Assembly (NCBI RefSeq): GCF_000014045.1
Contig: NC_008209.1
Coordinates: forward strand, 1,325,001-1,389,000
Source: Roseobacter denitrificans OCh 114
GTDB lineage: Bacteria; Pseudomonadota; Alphaproteobacteria; Rhodobacterales; Rhodobacteraceae
DNA length: 64,000 nucleotides
Direction of reading: 5' to 3'
Shown: in pieces, positions 44,992 through 54,154 of the stretch
Numbering within the stretch: the first letter of the stretch is position 1
Layout: each line of letters starts with the position of its first letter
Notes under the pieces: model-generated
Told to the model about the DNA's origin: nothing
Database searches by the model: none
The model's input: only the letters and a program-made list of their open reading frames with translations
Program-made: the position numbers and the translations under genes

Positions 44992-46028
44992 GCGCAGTGC
45001 AAACACTGACCGTCGGCGAAGACGAGGGGGACCAGCGGCTGGACCGGTGGTTCAAAAAGCAGTTTCCCCTGATCAGTCAGGGGCGCGTCGAAAAGATGTG
45101 CCGCAAGGGCGAAATCCGCGTCGATGGGGGCCGTGTCAAGGCGGCGACCCGTCTGGAAGTGGGCCAGCAGGTGCGCATTCCGCCCCTGCCGGACACGGCG
45201 GCACCAGCACCTGTCGCGCGCTCTGCGGTGTCGGCGGCGGATGCCAGGATGATCCAGTCCTGTGTGATCTACCGGGATGACCATATCATCGCGATCAACA
45301 AACCGGCAGGCCTGCCGACGCAGGGCGGGTCGGGTCAGACGCGCCATGTCGATGGGCTCGCTGAGGCGTTGAAATTCGGGTTTGAGGACAAACCGCGCCT
45401 TGTGCACCGCCTCGACAAGGACACCTCCGGGGTTTTGCTGCTGGCGCGCACGCGGATGGCGGCCAAGGCGTTGACGACCGCGATGCGGCACAAGGAAACG
45501 CGCAAGATCTATTGGGCTTTGGTGGCCGGGGTGCCGACGCCTTACCTGGGTGAAATCCGCTATGCGCTGGTCAAGGCGCAGGGACGCGGGCGCGGTGGCG
45601 AGGGCGAAAAGATGATCGCCCTGCCGCCCCGCGAGGTGGACGAGACGCCGGGTGCGAAACGCGCGCATACGCTTTATGCGACGCTTTACCGGGTGGGCTC
45701 GCGCGCGTCATGGGTTGCGATGGAGCCGATCACTGGGCGGACCCATCAGTTGCGCGCGCATATGGCCGAAATCGGGCATCCCATTATCGGTGATGGCAAA
45801 TATGGCGGTTCGGGTCAGGAAAACATGGGCGACGGATGGGGCGCGCAACTGGGCGGCGTGATCTCCAAAAAGCTGCACCTGCATGCCCGTATGATGCGGT
45901 TTGAGCACCCTGAAACCCGCAAACCCGTCACGATCACGGCGGATATGCCGGACCATATGAAACAGAGCTGGGAGACCTTTGGCTGGACCGAGGATCTGGC
46001 CGCCGAAGACCCGTTCGAGGCGCTTTGA
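44988..46028 (+). CDS. rluC: RluA-family pseudouridine synthase
   Basis: A 346-residue synthase with an N-terminal S4 RNA-binding domain (about residues 14-70) and a catalytic domain with the active-site motif HRLDKDTSGVLLLAR containing the nucleophilic Asp, then GRTHQLRAHM and the IGDGKYG region. It most likely modifies 23S rRNA (RluC-type), though RluD-like targets are not excluded. It overlaps crcB and the HAD gene by four bases each, so the three are coupled. Confidence 0.9.
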   Translation: MSAVQTLTVGEDEGDQRLDRWFKKQFPLISQGRVEKMCRKGEIRVDGGRVKAATRLEVGQQVRIPPLPDTAAPAPVARSAVSAADARMIQSCVIYRDDHIIAINKPAGLPTQGGSGQTRHVDGLAEALKFGFEDKPRLVHRLDKDTSGVLLLARTRMAAKALTTAMRHKETRKIYWALVAGVPTPYLGEIRYALVKAQGRGRGGEGEKMIALPPREVDETPGAKRAHTLYATLYRVGSRASWVAMEPITGRTHQLRAHMAEIGHPIIGDGKYGGSGQENMGDGWGAQLGGVISKKLHLHARMMRFEHPETRKPVTITADMPDHMKQSWETFGWTEDLAAEDPFEAL

Positions 46029-46705
46029 TGCCCACGCCGCTGCGATTGGTGATATTCGATGTGGATGGCACTTTGGTGGACAGCCAGGGCGACATTCTGG
46101 GCGCGATGCGCCATGCCTTCGAGGGTCTGGGCCTTGATGTGCCGTCGCGCGATGCGGTGTTGGGCATTGTGGGCCTGTCCTTACCCGTCGCCATGGCGCG
46201 TCTGGCGCCGGATGTGGGCCCGGCGCTGCAGAGCCAATTGGTGGAGGGGTATAAATCCGCCTATGTTGACATGCGCGCCAAGGTTGGCGCGGCGCAGTCC
46301 AGCCCGCTTTATCCCGGTGCGCGGGGCAGTCTGGAGCAGTTGCACAGCACGCCCGAGGTCTTGCTGGGCGTGGCGACGGGCAAGTCCAAGCGCGGGCTCG
46401 ACAGTCTGATCAAGGCCCATGATCTGGGGTCGTTTTTCGTCACACGGCAGGTGGCAGATTTTCACCCGTCCAAACCGCATCCGTCGATGATCCTGCAGGC
46501 GATGGCGGACACCGGGGTTGATCCGGAGAACACGGTCATGATCGGGGACACAAGTTTCGATATGGAGATGGCCCGGTCCGCTGGGGTGCACGGCATTGGC
46601 GTCAGTTGGGGGTATCATCCGGTTTCGGCGCTGACGGGCGCGGCGGAGGTTCTGACGGATTTTACCGGGCTGCCCCCGGCACTCTCGCGACTTTGGGGAG
46701 AATGA
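46025..46705 (+). CDS. HAD family phosphatase, phosphoglycolate-phosphatase-like
   Basis: A 226-residue HAD hydrolase. Motif I is VIFDVDGTLVDS with the two Asp of the active site, motif II is GVATGKSKRGL, motif III includes the Lys in HPSKPHPSM, and motif IV is MIGDTSFDMEMARSAG. It resembles Gph or PpaX-type enzymes; the substrate is not known. It starts overlapping the rluC-like gene and ends three bases before the ATP12 gene, so all three are in one operon. Confidence 0.91.
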   Translation: MMPTPLRLVIFDVDGTLVDSQGDILGAMRHAFEGLGLDVPSRDAVLGIVGLSLPVAMARLAPDVGPALQSQLVEGYKSAYVDMRAKVGAAQSSPLYPGARGSLEQLHSTPEVLLGVATGKSKRGLDSLIKAHDLGSFFVTRQVADFHPSKPHPSMILQAMADTGVDPENTVMIGDTSFDMEMARSAGVHGIGVSWGYHPVSALTGAAEVLTDFTGLPPALSRLWGE

Positions 46706-46708
46706 AAC

Positions 46709-47419
46709 ATGAGTGAATGGAAGGCAAAACGCTTCTGGAAAGAGGCCGTGATTGATGAAACGGCAGAGGGGTTTGGCATTGCGCTGGATGGGCGCGCAGT
46801 CAAAACCCCGGCGAAACGCGCGCTGATTGCTCCGACGCGGCCCTTCGCGGAGAAAATCGCCGCTGAATGGAATGCGCAGGGCGAGCAGATTGATCCCGCA
46901 ACCATGCCATTCACCAGAAGCGCCAATGCCGCGCTGGACAAGGTCGCAGTGCAAAAGCAAGAGGTGGCGGATATGTTGGCCGCCTATGGGGACAGCGATC
47001 TTTTGTGCTACCGCGCGGAGTATCCCGAAGGGCTGGTGGCGCGGCAGGCGGCGCAATGGGATCCGCTGCTTGATTGGGCGGCGGATGCTTTGGGGGCGCG
47101 CCTGGATGCGCGGGCCGGCGTGATGCATGTGCCGCAGGCACCTGAAGCACTGGCCGTTCTGACGGAAAAGACACGCGCACTGTCGTCCTTCGAACTTGCA
47201 GGTTTTCACGATCTCGTGAGCCTGTCCGGCTCACTGATTCTCGGCTTTGCCGCGACCCATGATTTTCTGCCTGCGAAGACGATTTGGGATATTTCGCGAC
47301 TGGATGAGATCTGGCAGGCGGAAGAGTGGGGTCGCGACGCGGAAGCCGAGGCCGCCGCAGCTATCAAAGAAGCCGCATTTATTCATGCAAAGCAGGTATT
47401 TGACTTGTCCTTTGTCTAA
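46709..47419 (+). CDS. ATP12 chaperone family protein
   Basis: A 236-residue ATP12-family protein, the chaperone that binds the F1 alpha subunit during ATP synthase assembly. It begins with KRFWKEAVIDE and keeps the family segment DGRAVKTPAKRALIAPT and the C-terminal DEIWQAEEWGRDAEAE. Alphaproteobacteria share this gene with mitochondria. It is the last gene of the rarA-led run. Family membership is clear; its exact role in bacteria is less studied. Confidence 0.92.
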   Translation: MSEWKAKRFWKEAVIDETAEGFGIALDGRAVKTPAKRALIAPTRPFAEKIAAEWNAQGEQIDPATMPFTRSANAALDKVAVQKQEVADMLAAYGDSDLLCYRAEYPEGLVARQAAQWDPLLDWAADALGARLDARAGVMHVPQAPEALAVLTEKTRALSSFELAGFHDLVSLSGSLILGFAATHDFLPAKTIWDISRLDEIWQAEEWGRDAEAEAAAAIKEAAFIHAKQVFDLSFV

Positions 47420-47557
47420 AAGTTGCGCGCCCGGATGAAGTTGACGTTAGGATAGGCTGTCTTGTGGTGAAATAGGCAATCCTACCCTTGACGTTCACAC
47501 CCTAAAACGAACAGTATTGCGACCACTCGGAGCACACAAAGTGCTCAAGTGTCACCG

Positions 47558-47573
47558 CCGGTTATGCAACCGG
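47558..47573. repeat. Small inverted repeat before the ABC importer
   Basis: CCGGTT, ATGC, AACCGG within the gap preceding bztA; a second small stem AGCAC / GTGCT lies near 47531. No operator can be assigned. Confidence 0.35.
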
Positions 47574-47617
47574 TCGACCCGCTGTTGATAAAGCGGAAAA
47601 TCAGGAAGAGGTTTAAA

Positions 47618-48634
47618 ATGAAAAAATCAGTACTTTTAGGTGCGCTGACGATTGCTGGTCTTGCGGCCGGCGCTGCGGCTGCCGGTACTTTGGATGACGT
47701 GAAAGCGCGCGGCACATTGAACTGTGGCGTGACAACCGGTCTCGTCGGCTTTGCCGCGCCGAATGCGGATGGCGAATGGAACGGGTTTGACGTCGCAGTC
47801 TGCCGCGCGGTTGCCGCTGCGGTTCTGGGCGATGCAACCGCCGTGGAATTCGTGCCGACAACAGGCAAAACGCGGTTCACAGCACTTGCCTCTGGCGAAA
47901 TCGACATGCTGGCGCGCAACACCACATGGACGTTCTCCCGCGATGTTGACCTGAAATTCACATTCGTGGGCATCAACTACTATGACGGCCAGGGCTTCAT
48001 GGTGCCGAAATCGCTTGGCGTCACATCGGCAAAAGAACTCGATGGCGCAACGGTTTGTATCCAGACCGGCACAACCACCGAGCTGAACCTCGCGGATTTC
48101 TTCCGTGCCAACAACATCAGCTATGAGCCTGTTCCGATCGAGACGAACGCCGAAGGCCAGCAGCAGTATCTCGCCGGTGCCTGTGACACGTACACGACAG
48201 ACGCCTCCGGTCTGGCGGCGACACGTGCGAGCTTCGAGAACCCGTCCGATCACGTTCTGCTGCCCGAAATCATCTCCAAAGAGCCGCTGGGCCCGCTTGT
48301 GCGCCACGGCGATGACGAATGGGGTGACGTGGTGCGCTGGACGCTGAACGCGCTGATCACGGCAGAAGAGCTGGGTGTGACATCGGCCAACGTCAGCGAG
48401 ATGGCGACAGGGTCCAACAACCCGGAAGTCAAGCGTTTGCTCGGCACCGAGGGCACCCTTGGCGAAATGCTGGGCCTTGATGCCGACTGGGCCATGAGAG
48501 CCATCGCGTCGCAGGGTAACTACGGCGAAATCTTTGCCAAGAACATTGGCGAGGATACCCCGATTGCGCTGTCGCGCGGTCTGAACGCACAGTGGACAAA
48601 CGGCGGCCTGATCTACTCGCCTCCGTTCCGTTAA
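47618..48634 (+). CDS. bztA: Polar amino acid ABC transporter substrate-binding protein
   Basis: A 338-residue periplasmic binding protein with a cleavable signal (AGLAAGAAAAG) and the type-3 solute-binding fold: DVKARGTLNCGV, DFFRANNISYEPV and LLPEIISKEPLGP. It is the BztA/AapJ type, for glutamate, glutamine, aspartate and asparagine, judged by order and length. The ATG at 47618 follows AGGAAGAGG; an earlier in-frame start at 47549 adds no signal features. It is followed by a strong stem-loop and the two permease genes. Confidence 0.93.
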   Translation: MKKSVLLGALTIAGLAAGAAAAGTLDDVKARGTLNCGVTTGLVGFAAPNADGEWNGFDVAVCRAVAAAVLGDATAVEFVPTTGKTRFTALASGEIDMLARNTTWTFSRDVDLKFTFVGINYYDGQGFMVPKSLGVTSAKELDGATVCIQTGTTTELNLADFFRANNISYEPVPIETNAEGQQQYLAGACDTYTTDASGLAATRASFENPSDHVLLPEIISKEPLGPLVRHGDDEWGDVVRWTLNALITAEELGVTSANVSEMATGSNNPEVKRLLGTEGTLGEMLGLDADWAMRAIASQGNYGEIFAKNIGEDTPIALSRGLNAQWTNGGLIYSPPFR

Positions 48635-48646
48635 GAACTGAAAACG

Positions 48647-48676
48647 CAGGGGCGCAGAGTTAAATCTGCGCCCCTG
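48647..48676 (+). repeat. Stem-loop after bztA
   Basis: CAGGGGCGCAGA (48647-48658), GTTAAA, TCTGCGCCCCTG (48665-48676): a perfect 12-pair stem with no U run. In binding-protein operons such stems protect the upstream mRNA so the binding protein is made in excess. Confidence 0.7.
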
Positions 48677-48767
48677 GCACATTGGACGACCAACATAAAA
48701 TCCCGGCAGGCCAGAGGCGCACAAGCGTCCACAAAGGCGAATAGCCGGAACCACGGGGAAGACAATA

Positions 48768-49982
48768 ATGACAATAATGACGGACCCACCGAGGGAGTCG
48801 TTCCGGCTATCCATGCTGCTGAACGACACGCGCTACCGGTCGATTACGTTTCAGGCGATCGCGCTTTTGGCCCTGATCGTGGCCATTGCCTATCTCGCGA
48901 ACAATCTGTTTACCAATCTCGCCGCGCAGGGCCTGAACATCTCATATGGGTTTCTGGGTGATCCGGCGGGCTATGACATCAACCAGCGTCTGATTGAATA
49001 CGATAGCCAATCCTCCAATGCGCGTGCGGCTCTCGTCGGTATCCTGAACACCCTGCTTGTGGCGTTTCTGGCCTGTATCATGGCGACTGTCTTTGGTGTG
49101 ATCGCAGGGGTTTTGCGGCTGTCCAACAACTGGCTTGTTTCCAAGCTGATGTCTTTCTATGTCGAAATTTTCCGCAACATTCCCGTCCTGATCTGGATCA
49201 TCATCATCTTTACGATCATGACCGCCGTGATGCCTGCCCCGCGCGCTTTCCGGGGTGACGAACCCGAAGCGACGATGCTGCTGGGGGCCTTTGCCTTTAC
49301 CAACCGCGGTATCTACATCCCTGCGCCGATCTGGGGACCGGGGTCTATGGTCGTCGTTGCGACCTTTATTGCGTCGGTCGTGGGCGTCTTTGCCTATCGT
49401 CGCTACGCCAAAAACCTGCTGTATCAAACGGGGCGTCTGTTGCCCATGGGATGGCCGAGCCTTGCCATCTTTTTCGTACCGACCATCGTGATGTTTTTCA
49501 TCATGGGGCGTCCCATCGGATTGGACATACCCGAGCTGGGTGGCTTCAACTTTCGGGGTGGTATCCAGATTGGTGCACCGCTGATCGCGCTTTGGTTTGC
49601 CTTGTCCATCTACACCGGTGCTTTTATCGCTGAAAACGTGCGTGCGGGTATTCAGGCCGTGTCCAAAGGCCAGACCGAAGCGGCATCCGCCCTCGGGCTG
49701 CATCCGGGACGCGTCATGAACCTTGTCGTGCTACCGCAGGCCCTGCGCGTGATCATTCCGCCGCTCATTTCACATTACCTCAACATCACCAAGAACTCAT
49801 CGCTGGCGATTGCCGTGGGCTATGCGGATATCACTGCGACGCTTGGCGGCATTACCCTGAACCAGACCGGTCGCGCCATTGAATGCGTGTTGCTGCTGAT
49901 GCTGTTCTATCTTGTCATATCGCTGTCCATTTCGGCGATCATGAACGTCTACAACAAAACCGTCACCCTGAAGGAGCGTTGA
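48768..49982 (+). CDS. bztB: Amino acid ABC transporter permease
   Basis: A 404-residue permease, longer than ordinary His/Glu permeases because of an insert in the N-terminal half; this is typical of BztB/AapQ. The binding-protein-dependent motif for the ATPase is EAASALGLHPGRVMNLVVLP, and several spans are evident. It works as a heterodimer with BztC. It starts 133 bases after bztA and is followed almost immediately by bztC. Confidence 0.94.
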   Translation: MTIMTDPPRESFRLSMLLNDTRYRSITFQAIALLALIVAIAYLANNLFTNLAAQGLNISYGFLGDPAGYDINQRLIEYDSQSSNARAALVGILNTLLVAFLACIMATVFGVIAGVLRLSNNWLVSKLMSFYVEIFRNIPVLIWIIIIFTIMTAVMPAPRAFRGDEPEATMLLGAFAFTNRGIYIPAPIWGPGSMVVVATFIASVVGVFAYRRYAKNLLYQTGRLLPMGWPSLAIFFVPTIVMFFIMGRPIGLDIPELGGFNFRGGIQIGAPLIALWFALSIYTGAFIAENVRAGIQAVSKGQTEAASALGLHPGRVMNLVVLPQALRVIIPPLISHYLNITKNSSLAIAVGYADITATLGGITLNQTGRAIECVLLLMLFYLVISLSISAIMNVYNKTVTLKER

Positions 49983-49985
49983 TTG

Positions 49986-51284
49986 ATGACCGATACAAAC
50001 CAACACTCCGCTTCCTTTGTGCGCACGGAAACCATCCCCGAACGTGCTCCGCCTGTTACGGCATCCGGCCCGGTGAAATGGGTGCGTGAAAACCTGTTTG
50101 CGACGCCGGCGAATAGCGTTTTGACGATCATCGCGCTTTACTTCATTTACCTGCTTCTGGCGGGAAGCCTGCCGTGGCTGCTGAATGGCGTCTGGACGAC
50201 CAGCAGCCTGTCTGAGTGTCGTGAAGTGCTTGGCGGCGCGGTCGGTGCCTGTTTCTCGGTTCTGACGGAGCGTTTGAACCAGTTGCTCTTCGGGTTCCAA
50301 TACCCGAGCGAGCTTTACTGGCGGCCGGCGCTGGCTCTGGTATTGCTCTTCGTTGCGGGTGCGCCAGTGCTGTTTTTCGATCTGCCACGCAAGCTGTTGA
50401 TCTTCACGGCGCTTTATCCCTTCATTGCCTATTACCTCATCTGGGGCGGCGCGCTGGGCGTGCCTGTTCTGGCGTTGGTGGGCTGTGTCGCGGGCTATCT
50501 CGTCTACAGTCGCTTTGTGGCCGGTAGCTTTGCCAAGGGCTTTTTCGGCGGGATTGCTGCGGCATTGATCGTCTGGAACCTTGGCGGGTTGCTGATCCCT
50601 GAAAACGCGAATGACACGGCGATGATGACGGCGGTGCCAAGCCGTGACCTTGGTGGTTTCATGCTCAACATGATGCTGGGTGTGACCTGTGTGTCGCTGT
50701 CCGTGCCATTGGGGATCGTGCTGGCGCTTGGTCGTCAGTCGAGCATGCCGCTGATCAAATGGATTTGTGTTATCTTTATCGAATTCATTCGTGGCGTGCC
50801 CCTGATCACCTTGTTGTTCGTGGCTTCGGTGATGCTGGCCTATTTCTTTCCGCCGGAATCCACGGTCGATCTGTTCCTGCGTGTGGTGATCATGATCACG
50901 ATGTTCTCCTCGGCCTACATTGCCGAGGTGATCCGGGGTGGCCTCGCAGCCCTGCCCAAGGGACAATACGAGGGGGCGGACAGCCTTGGGCTGGATTATG
51001 CGCAGGCAACCCGTCTGATCATCCTGCCGCAGGCGCTGAAAATTTCGATCCCGGGCATCGTGAATGTGGCCGTTGGGCTTTTCAAGGATACCACGCTAGT
51101 GTCGGTCATTTCGATGTTCGACCTTGTTGGGATGATCCGGGGGCCGATCCTCGCCTCGACGGATTGGGCAGGCGTCTATTGGGAACTTTATGGTTTCGCC
51201 GCTCTGCTGTTCTTTGTCGTCTGCTACGGCATTTCGCAATATTCACAATGGCTCGAACGTCGCCTCGCGACCGATCACAGATAA
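49986..51284 (+). CDS. bztC: Amino acid ABC transporter permease
   Basis: A 432-residue partner permease with the ATPase-contact motif GADSLGLDYAQATRLIILP and hydrophobic spans including a long extracytoplasmic region (about residues 60-130) that marks BztC/AapM proteins. The ATG at 49986 follows AAGGAG by about nine bases; a TTG three bases earlier is also open. It lies three bases after the bztB stop. Confidence 0.94.
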   Translation: MTDTNQHSASFVRTETIPERAPPVTASGPVKWVRENLFATPANSVLTIIALYFIYLLLAGSLPWLLNGVWTTSSLSECREVLGGAVGACFSVLTERLNQLLFGFQYPSELYWRPALALVLLFVAGAPVLFFDLPRKLLIFTALYPFIAYYLIWGGALGVPVLALVGCVAGYLVYSRFVAGSFAKGFFGGIAAALIVWNLGGLLIPENANDTAMMTAVPSRDLGGFMLNMMLGVTCVSLSVPLGIVLALGRQSSMPLIKWICVIFIEFIRGVPLITLLFVASVMLAYFFPPESTVDLFLRVVIMITMFSSAYIAEVIRGGLAALPKGQYEGADSLGLDYAQATRLIILPQALKISIPGIVNVAVGLFKDTTLVSVISMFDLVGMIRGPILASTDWAGVYWELYGFAALLFFVVCYGISQYSQWLERRLATDHR

Positions 51285-51297
51285 GGAGGCCTGACCA

Positions 51298-52068
51298 ATG
51301 GCTGAACAAGCAACGCAAATGCAGGTCTCTGACGAGATCGCGATCACCATCAGCAACATGAACAAATGGTACGGATCGTTCCACGTACTGCGCGACATTG
51401 ACCTGACGGTGAATCGTGGCGAACGGATCGTGATCTGCGGGCCATCGGGGTCGGGTAAATCCACGCTGATCCGGTGCATCAACGCGCTCGAAGAGCATCA
51501 GCAAGGCTCCATCACCGTGGATGGGACGCTGCTGTCGTCTGACCTGAAGAATATCGACAAGATCCGCTCAGAGGTTGGTATGTGTTTTCAGCACTTCAAC
51601 CTGTTCCCGCATCTGACGATTCTTGAGAATTGCACGCTTGCGCCGATCTGGGTGCGCAAGATACCTAAGAAAGAGGCCGAAGAAACGGCGATGCACTTCC
51701 TTGAAAAGGTGAAAATCCCGGATCAGGCGGGCAAATATCCCGGGCAGCTTTCGGGCGGGCAACAGCAGCGGGTGGCCATTGCGCGCTCGCTCTGCATGAA
51801 GCCACGGATCATGTTGTTTGACGAACCGACCTCTGCGCTGGACCCGGAGATGATCAAAGAGGTGCTCGACACCATGATCGAACTGGCCGAAGAGGGCATG
51901 ACCATGCTTTGCGTGACCCACGAAATGGGCTTTGCGCGTCAGGTCGCCAACCGGGTGATCTTCATGGATGCCGGGCAGATCGTCGAGCAGAACGAGCCTG
52001 AGGCGTTCTTTAACAACCCGCAATCCCCGCGCACGCAACTGTTCCTGAGCCAGATCCTCGGGCACTGA
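51298..52068 (+). CDS. bztD: Amino acid ABC transporter ATP-binding protein
   Basis: A 256-residue ABC ATPase with Walker [10 protein letters not shown], the signature LSGGQQQR and Walker [15 protein letters not shown], in the polar amino acid subfamily. It completes the importer with BztB and BztC. It follows bztC by 13 bases with an AAGGAGG site. The next gene, on the other strand, starts its stop 53 bases away. Confidence 0.95.
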   Translation: MAEQATQMQVSDEIAITISNMNKWYGSFHVLRDIDLTVNRGERIVICGPSGSGKSTLIRCINALEEHQQGSITVDGTLLSSDLKNIDKIRSEVGMCFQHFNLFPHLTILENCTLAPIWVRKIPKKEAEETAMHFLEKVKIPDQAGKYPGQLSGGQQQRVAIARSLCMKPRIMLFDEPTSALDPEMIKEVLDTMIELAEEGMTMLCVTHEMGFARQVANRVIFMDAGQIVEQNEPEAFFNNPQSPRTQLFLSQILGH

Positions 52069-52121
52069 ACGAGGTTGGTATTGATTGGATGCGCCGTCCC
52101 ATGGGGGCGGCGTTTTCCGTT

Positions 52122-52619
52122 TCAGTCGGTCAATTCACGCGGCACGATGAAATCAACGACCCGGCCTTGATGCCAGTCCACCTCTGTCCAACTGCCCACG
52201 TCAAAGTCGCACACAAGCGTTGCCCCTGTCGGATAATCCGCAAACCGCGCATGCGCCGGGGGCGACTCCACCAACAGGTTGGCCAACTCGCAGATGCCGT
52301 GGTTATGCCCGATCATCAGCACGCACACGCCGGTCGCCTCATGCAGTGTTTCGATCATGATGCGCGGCTCCGCCAGATACAGTGCTCTGATGAACCGGGT
52401 TGGCGGCGTGGGGTCGATCTGCAACCCCATCAGCGTCTGGCCGGTCCGCTCGGCAGAAGAGCACAGCACCTCATCCGGGATGTGCCCCTGCGCGCGCAGC
52501 CAGACCCCCAAGGCAGTGGCCGACCTGCGTCCGCGCTTGTTGAGCGGGCGGTCGTGGTCAGCGGTGCCGATATGGTTCCAGTCCGATTTCGCGTGCCGCA
52601 TCAGGATCAGTCGAAGCAT
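52122..52619 (-). CDS. SixA-like histidine phosphatase
   Basis: A 165-residue histidine phosphatase family protein with the phosphohistidine motif MRHAKSDW (residues 7-14), the RG pair in NKRGRRSATALG and the second His region GHNHGICEL. It resembles SixA-type phosphohistidine phosphatases but its substrate is unknown. Since an HPr/EIIA system occurs in this genome, a role in dephosphorylating a PTS protein is possible but speculative. It lies four bases downstream of the 4Fe-4S gene, likely co-transcribed. Confidence 0.88.
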   Translation of the reverse strand: MLRLILMRHAKSDWNHIGTADHDRPLNKRGRRSATALGVWLRAQGHIPDEVLCSSAERTGQTLMGLQIDPTPPTRFIRALYLAEPRIMIETLHEATGVCVLMIGHNHGICELANLLVESPPAHARFADYPTGATLVCDFDVGSWTEVDWHQGRVVDFIVPRELTD

Positions 52620-52622
52620 CCG

Positions 52623-53273
52623 CTACCCTTTGAAAGTGGTCATATGATAGGCCGATTGCGCCGAGGTGCGCGGGTATTGCTGCGACACCGGGCAAACCCG
52701 CCGCGCCGCGCAGCCATACGCCATGCAGTCCTGCCCCCCGGCTTGTTCGAGGAATGTCTTGCAGGCCACCACATCATAGTTTTTCCCGTCCAATGCATCG
52801 ACGGGGCAGGTGGTGGTGCAGGGCTGATCGATACAGCCGAGACACGGGTTGGCAGGGTTGGGCGGCAGGTCGATCCTGTCGCGCAGGGCAAGCGCGCCCC
52901 GGAACGACACGAACAAACCGGCGCTGTCGTGGACCAGCAACATGATTGGAGAGGCATGCACCCGGCCGGTTTTCAGCGCCCATGAAAAGAACGGTTTGAA
53001 GGGCGGCCCGCCAAACGGATAAAGCGCCAGCGCATCCAGATCAGCGGCCCATGCGTCAATGACCCGCGTCGACCAGCGGTCCATCGGGTCAGGCGCGCCG
53101 TCCTGCCATTCAGGGCTTTGGGTGAAACTCGCCCAGAATCCGGGTTCGTGTGGGCCGAGCAGCAAGAGGGTCTGAAAACCCGGCGGAACCCCGTCATCGG
53201 CTGCGGGATGGAACCCGCCAAGGATGGTCAGGGACCGGGTCAGAGCCGCAGCCTGAAGGGCGTCATATGTCAC
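52623..53273 (-). CDS. 4Fe-4S dicluster-type protein resembling QueG C-terminal half
   Basis: A 216-residue protein whose C-terminal part (about 140-195) has CLGCIDQPCTTTCPVDAL, a CxxCx3PCx3CP cluster motif, and later CMAYGCAARRVCPV. The arrangement is like the ferredoxin segment of epoxyqueuosine reductase, but the B12-binding N-terminal domain is absent, so it cannot be a full QueG. It may be a partner or an unrelated electron carrier. Its stop overlaps or abuts the phosphatase and its start overlaps the sterol desaturase-like gene. Confidence 0.8.
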   Translation of the reverse strand: MTYDALQAAALTRSLTILGGFHPAADDGVPPGFQTLLLLGPHEPGFWASFTQSPEWQDGAPDPMDRWSTRVIDAWAADLDALALYPFGGPPFKPFFSWALKTGRVHASPIMLLVHDSAGLFVSFRGALALRDRIDLPPNPANPCLGCIDQPCTTTCPVDALDGKNYDVVACKTFLEQAGGQDCMAYGCAARRVCPVSQQYPRTSAQSAYHMTTFKG

Positions 53274-54064
53274 TTGCGCACGAACGGCAGGGAGAGCGAC
53301 CAGCCGAGCTTGCTCGGGCGGTCATCCTGCCATTCAAGGCCCACCTGCATGGCGTCATGCCCGGCAGCAGGTTGCGCGATGTAAGTCCCGAACATGCGGT
53401 CCCAGATCGACAGGGCAAAGCCGTAGTTGCTGTCATGTTCATGGCGGTGCACCGAATGATGGACCCGGTGCATGTCAGGCGTCACCAGTACCTTGCGCAC
53501 CAGACGATCCAGCGCTTTCGGCAGGGCAAGATTGGCGTGATTGAACATCGCGGTCCCGTTGAGGATGATCTCGAAAAGGACCACGGCGATGGCCGCTGGC
53601 CCCAAGAGATAGACCAGACCGATTTTCAGCAGCATCGACAATGCAATCTCGATCGGGTGAAAGCGGATCGCAGTCGTCACATCCATATCCACATCCGCAT
53701 GGTGGACCCGGTGCAGGCGCCACAGGAGCGGCACCTTGTGGGTGATGAGGTGCTGCAGCCAGATCGCGAAATCAAGGATCAGCACGACGCAGATGACCTC
53801 AATCCAGAAGGGCAGCGCAATCAGGTTGAAAAGCCCCCAACCGTTCGCCTCAGCGTCCATGGCAGCACCCACGGCGAGCAGTGGCAAGGCAAAGGCGAGC
53901 GCGCGCAGCGTGAGCGTGTTCAGGACGGTCACGCTCCAATTTGTGACCCACCGCGTGCGGCGCGTGTGCTTGCGCAGGCGACGCGGTGCGAGCGTCTCAA
54001 GTGTCGCCAGGAGCGCAAAGAGAGCGACGAAAATCGCGAGCCGGATAAGTGCTTCGTTTTCCAT
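53270..54064 (-). CDS. Sterol desaturase/fatty acid hydroxylase family protein
   Basis: A 264-residue integral membrane protein with at least three hydrophobic spans and the di-iron His boxes LQHLITHKVPLLWRLHRVHH, RFHP and VHHSVHRHEHD. The eight-histidine pattern identifies the fatty acid hydroxylase superfamily. Substrates in bacteria include hopanoids, ornithine lipids and carotenoids; none is indicated here. It overlaps the 4Fe-4S gene by four bases, suggesting an operon. Confidence 0.92.
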   Translation of the reverse strand: MENEALIRLAIFVALFALLATLETLAPRRLRKHTRRTRWVTNWSVTVLNTLTLRALAFALPLLAVGAAMDAEANGWGLFNLIALPFWIEVICVVLILDFAIWLQHLITHKVPLLWRLHRVHHADVDMDVTTAIRFHPIEIALSMLLKIGLVYLLGPAAIAVVLFEIILNGTAMFNHANLALPKALDRLVRKVLVTPDMHRVHHSVHRHEHDSNYGFALSIWDRMFGTYIAQPAAGHDAMQVGLEWQDDRPSKLGWSLSLPFVRK

Positions 54065-54154
54065 GTGTCTAACCTAGTCGCCAGTACTGTCAGAACAAGC
54101 CGTTCCCTGACACATCTGCGTCAGAAAACGCCTATGCCATCGCATGGCGGAACG

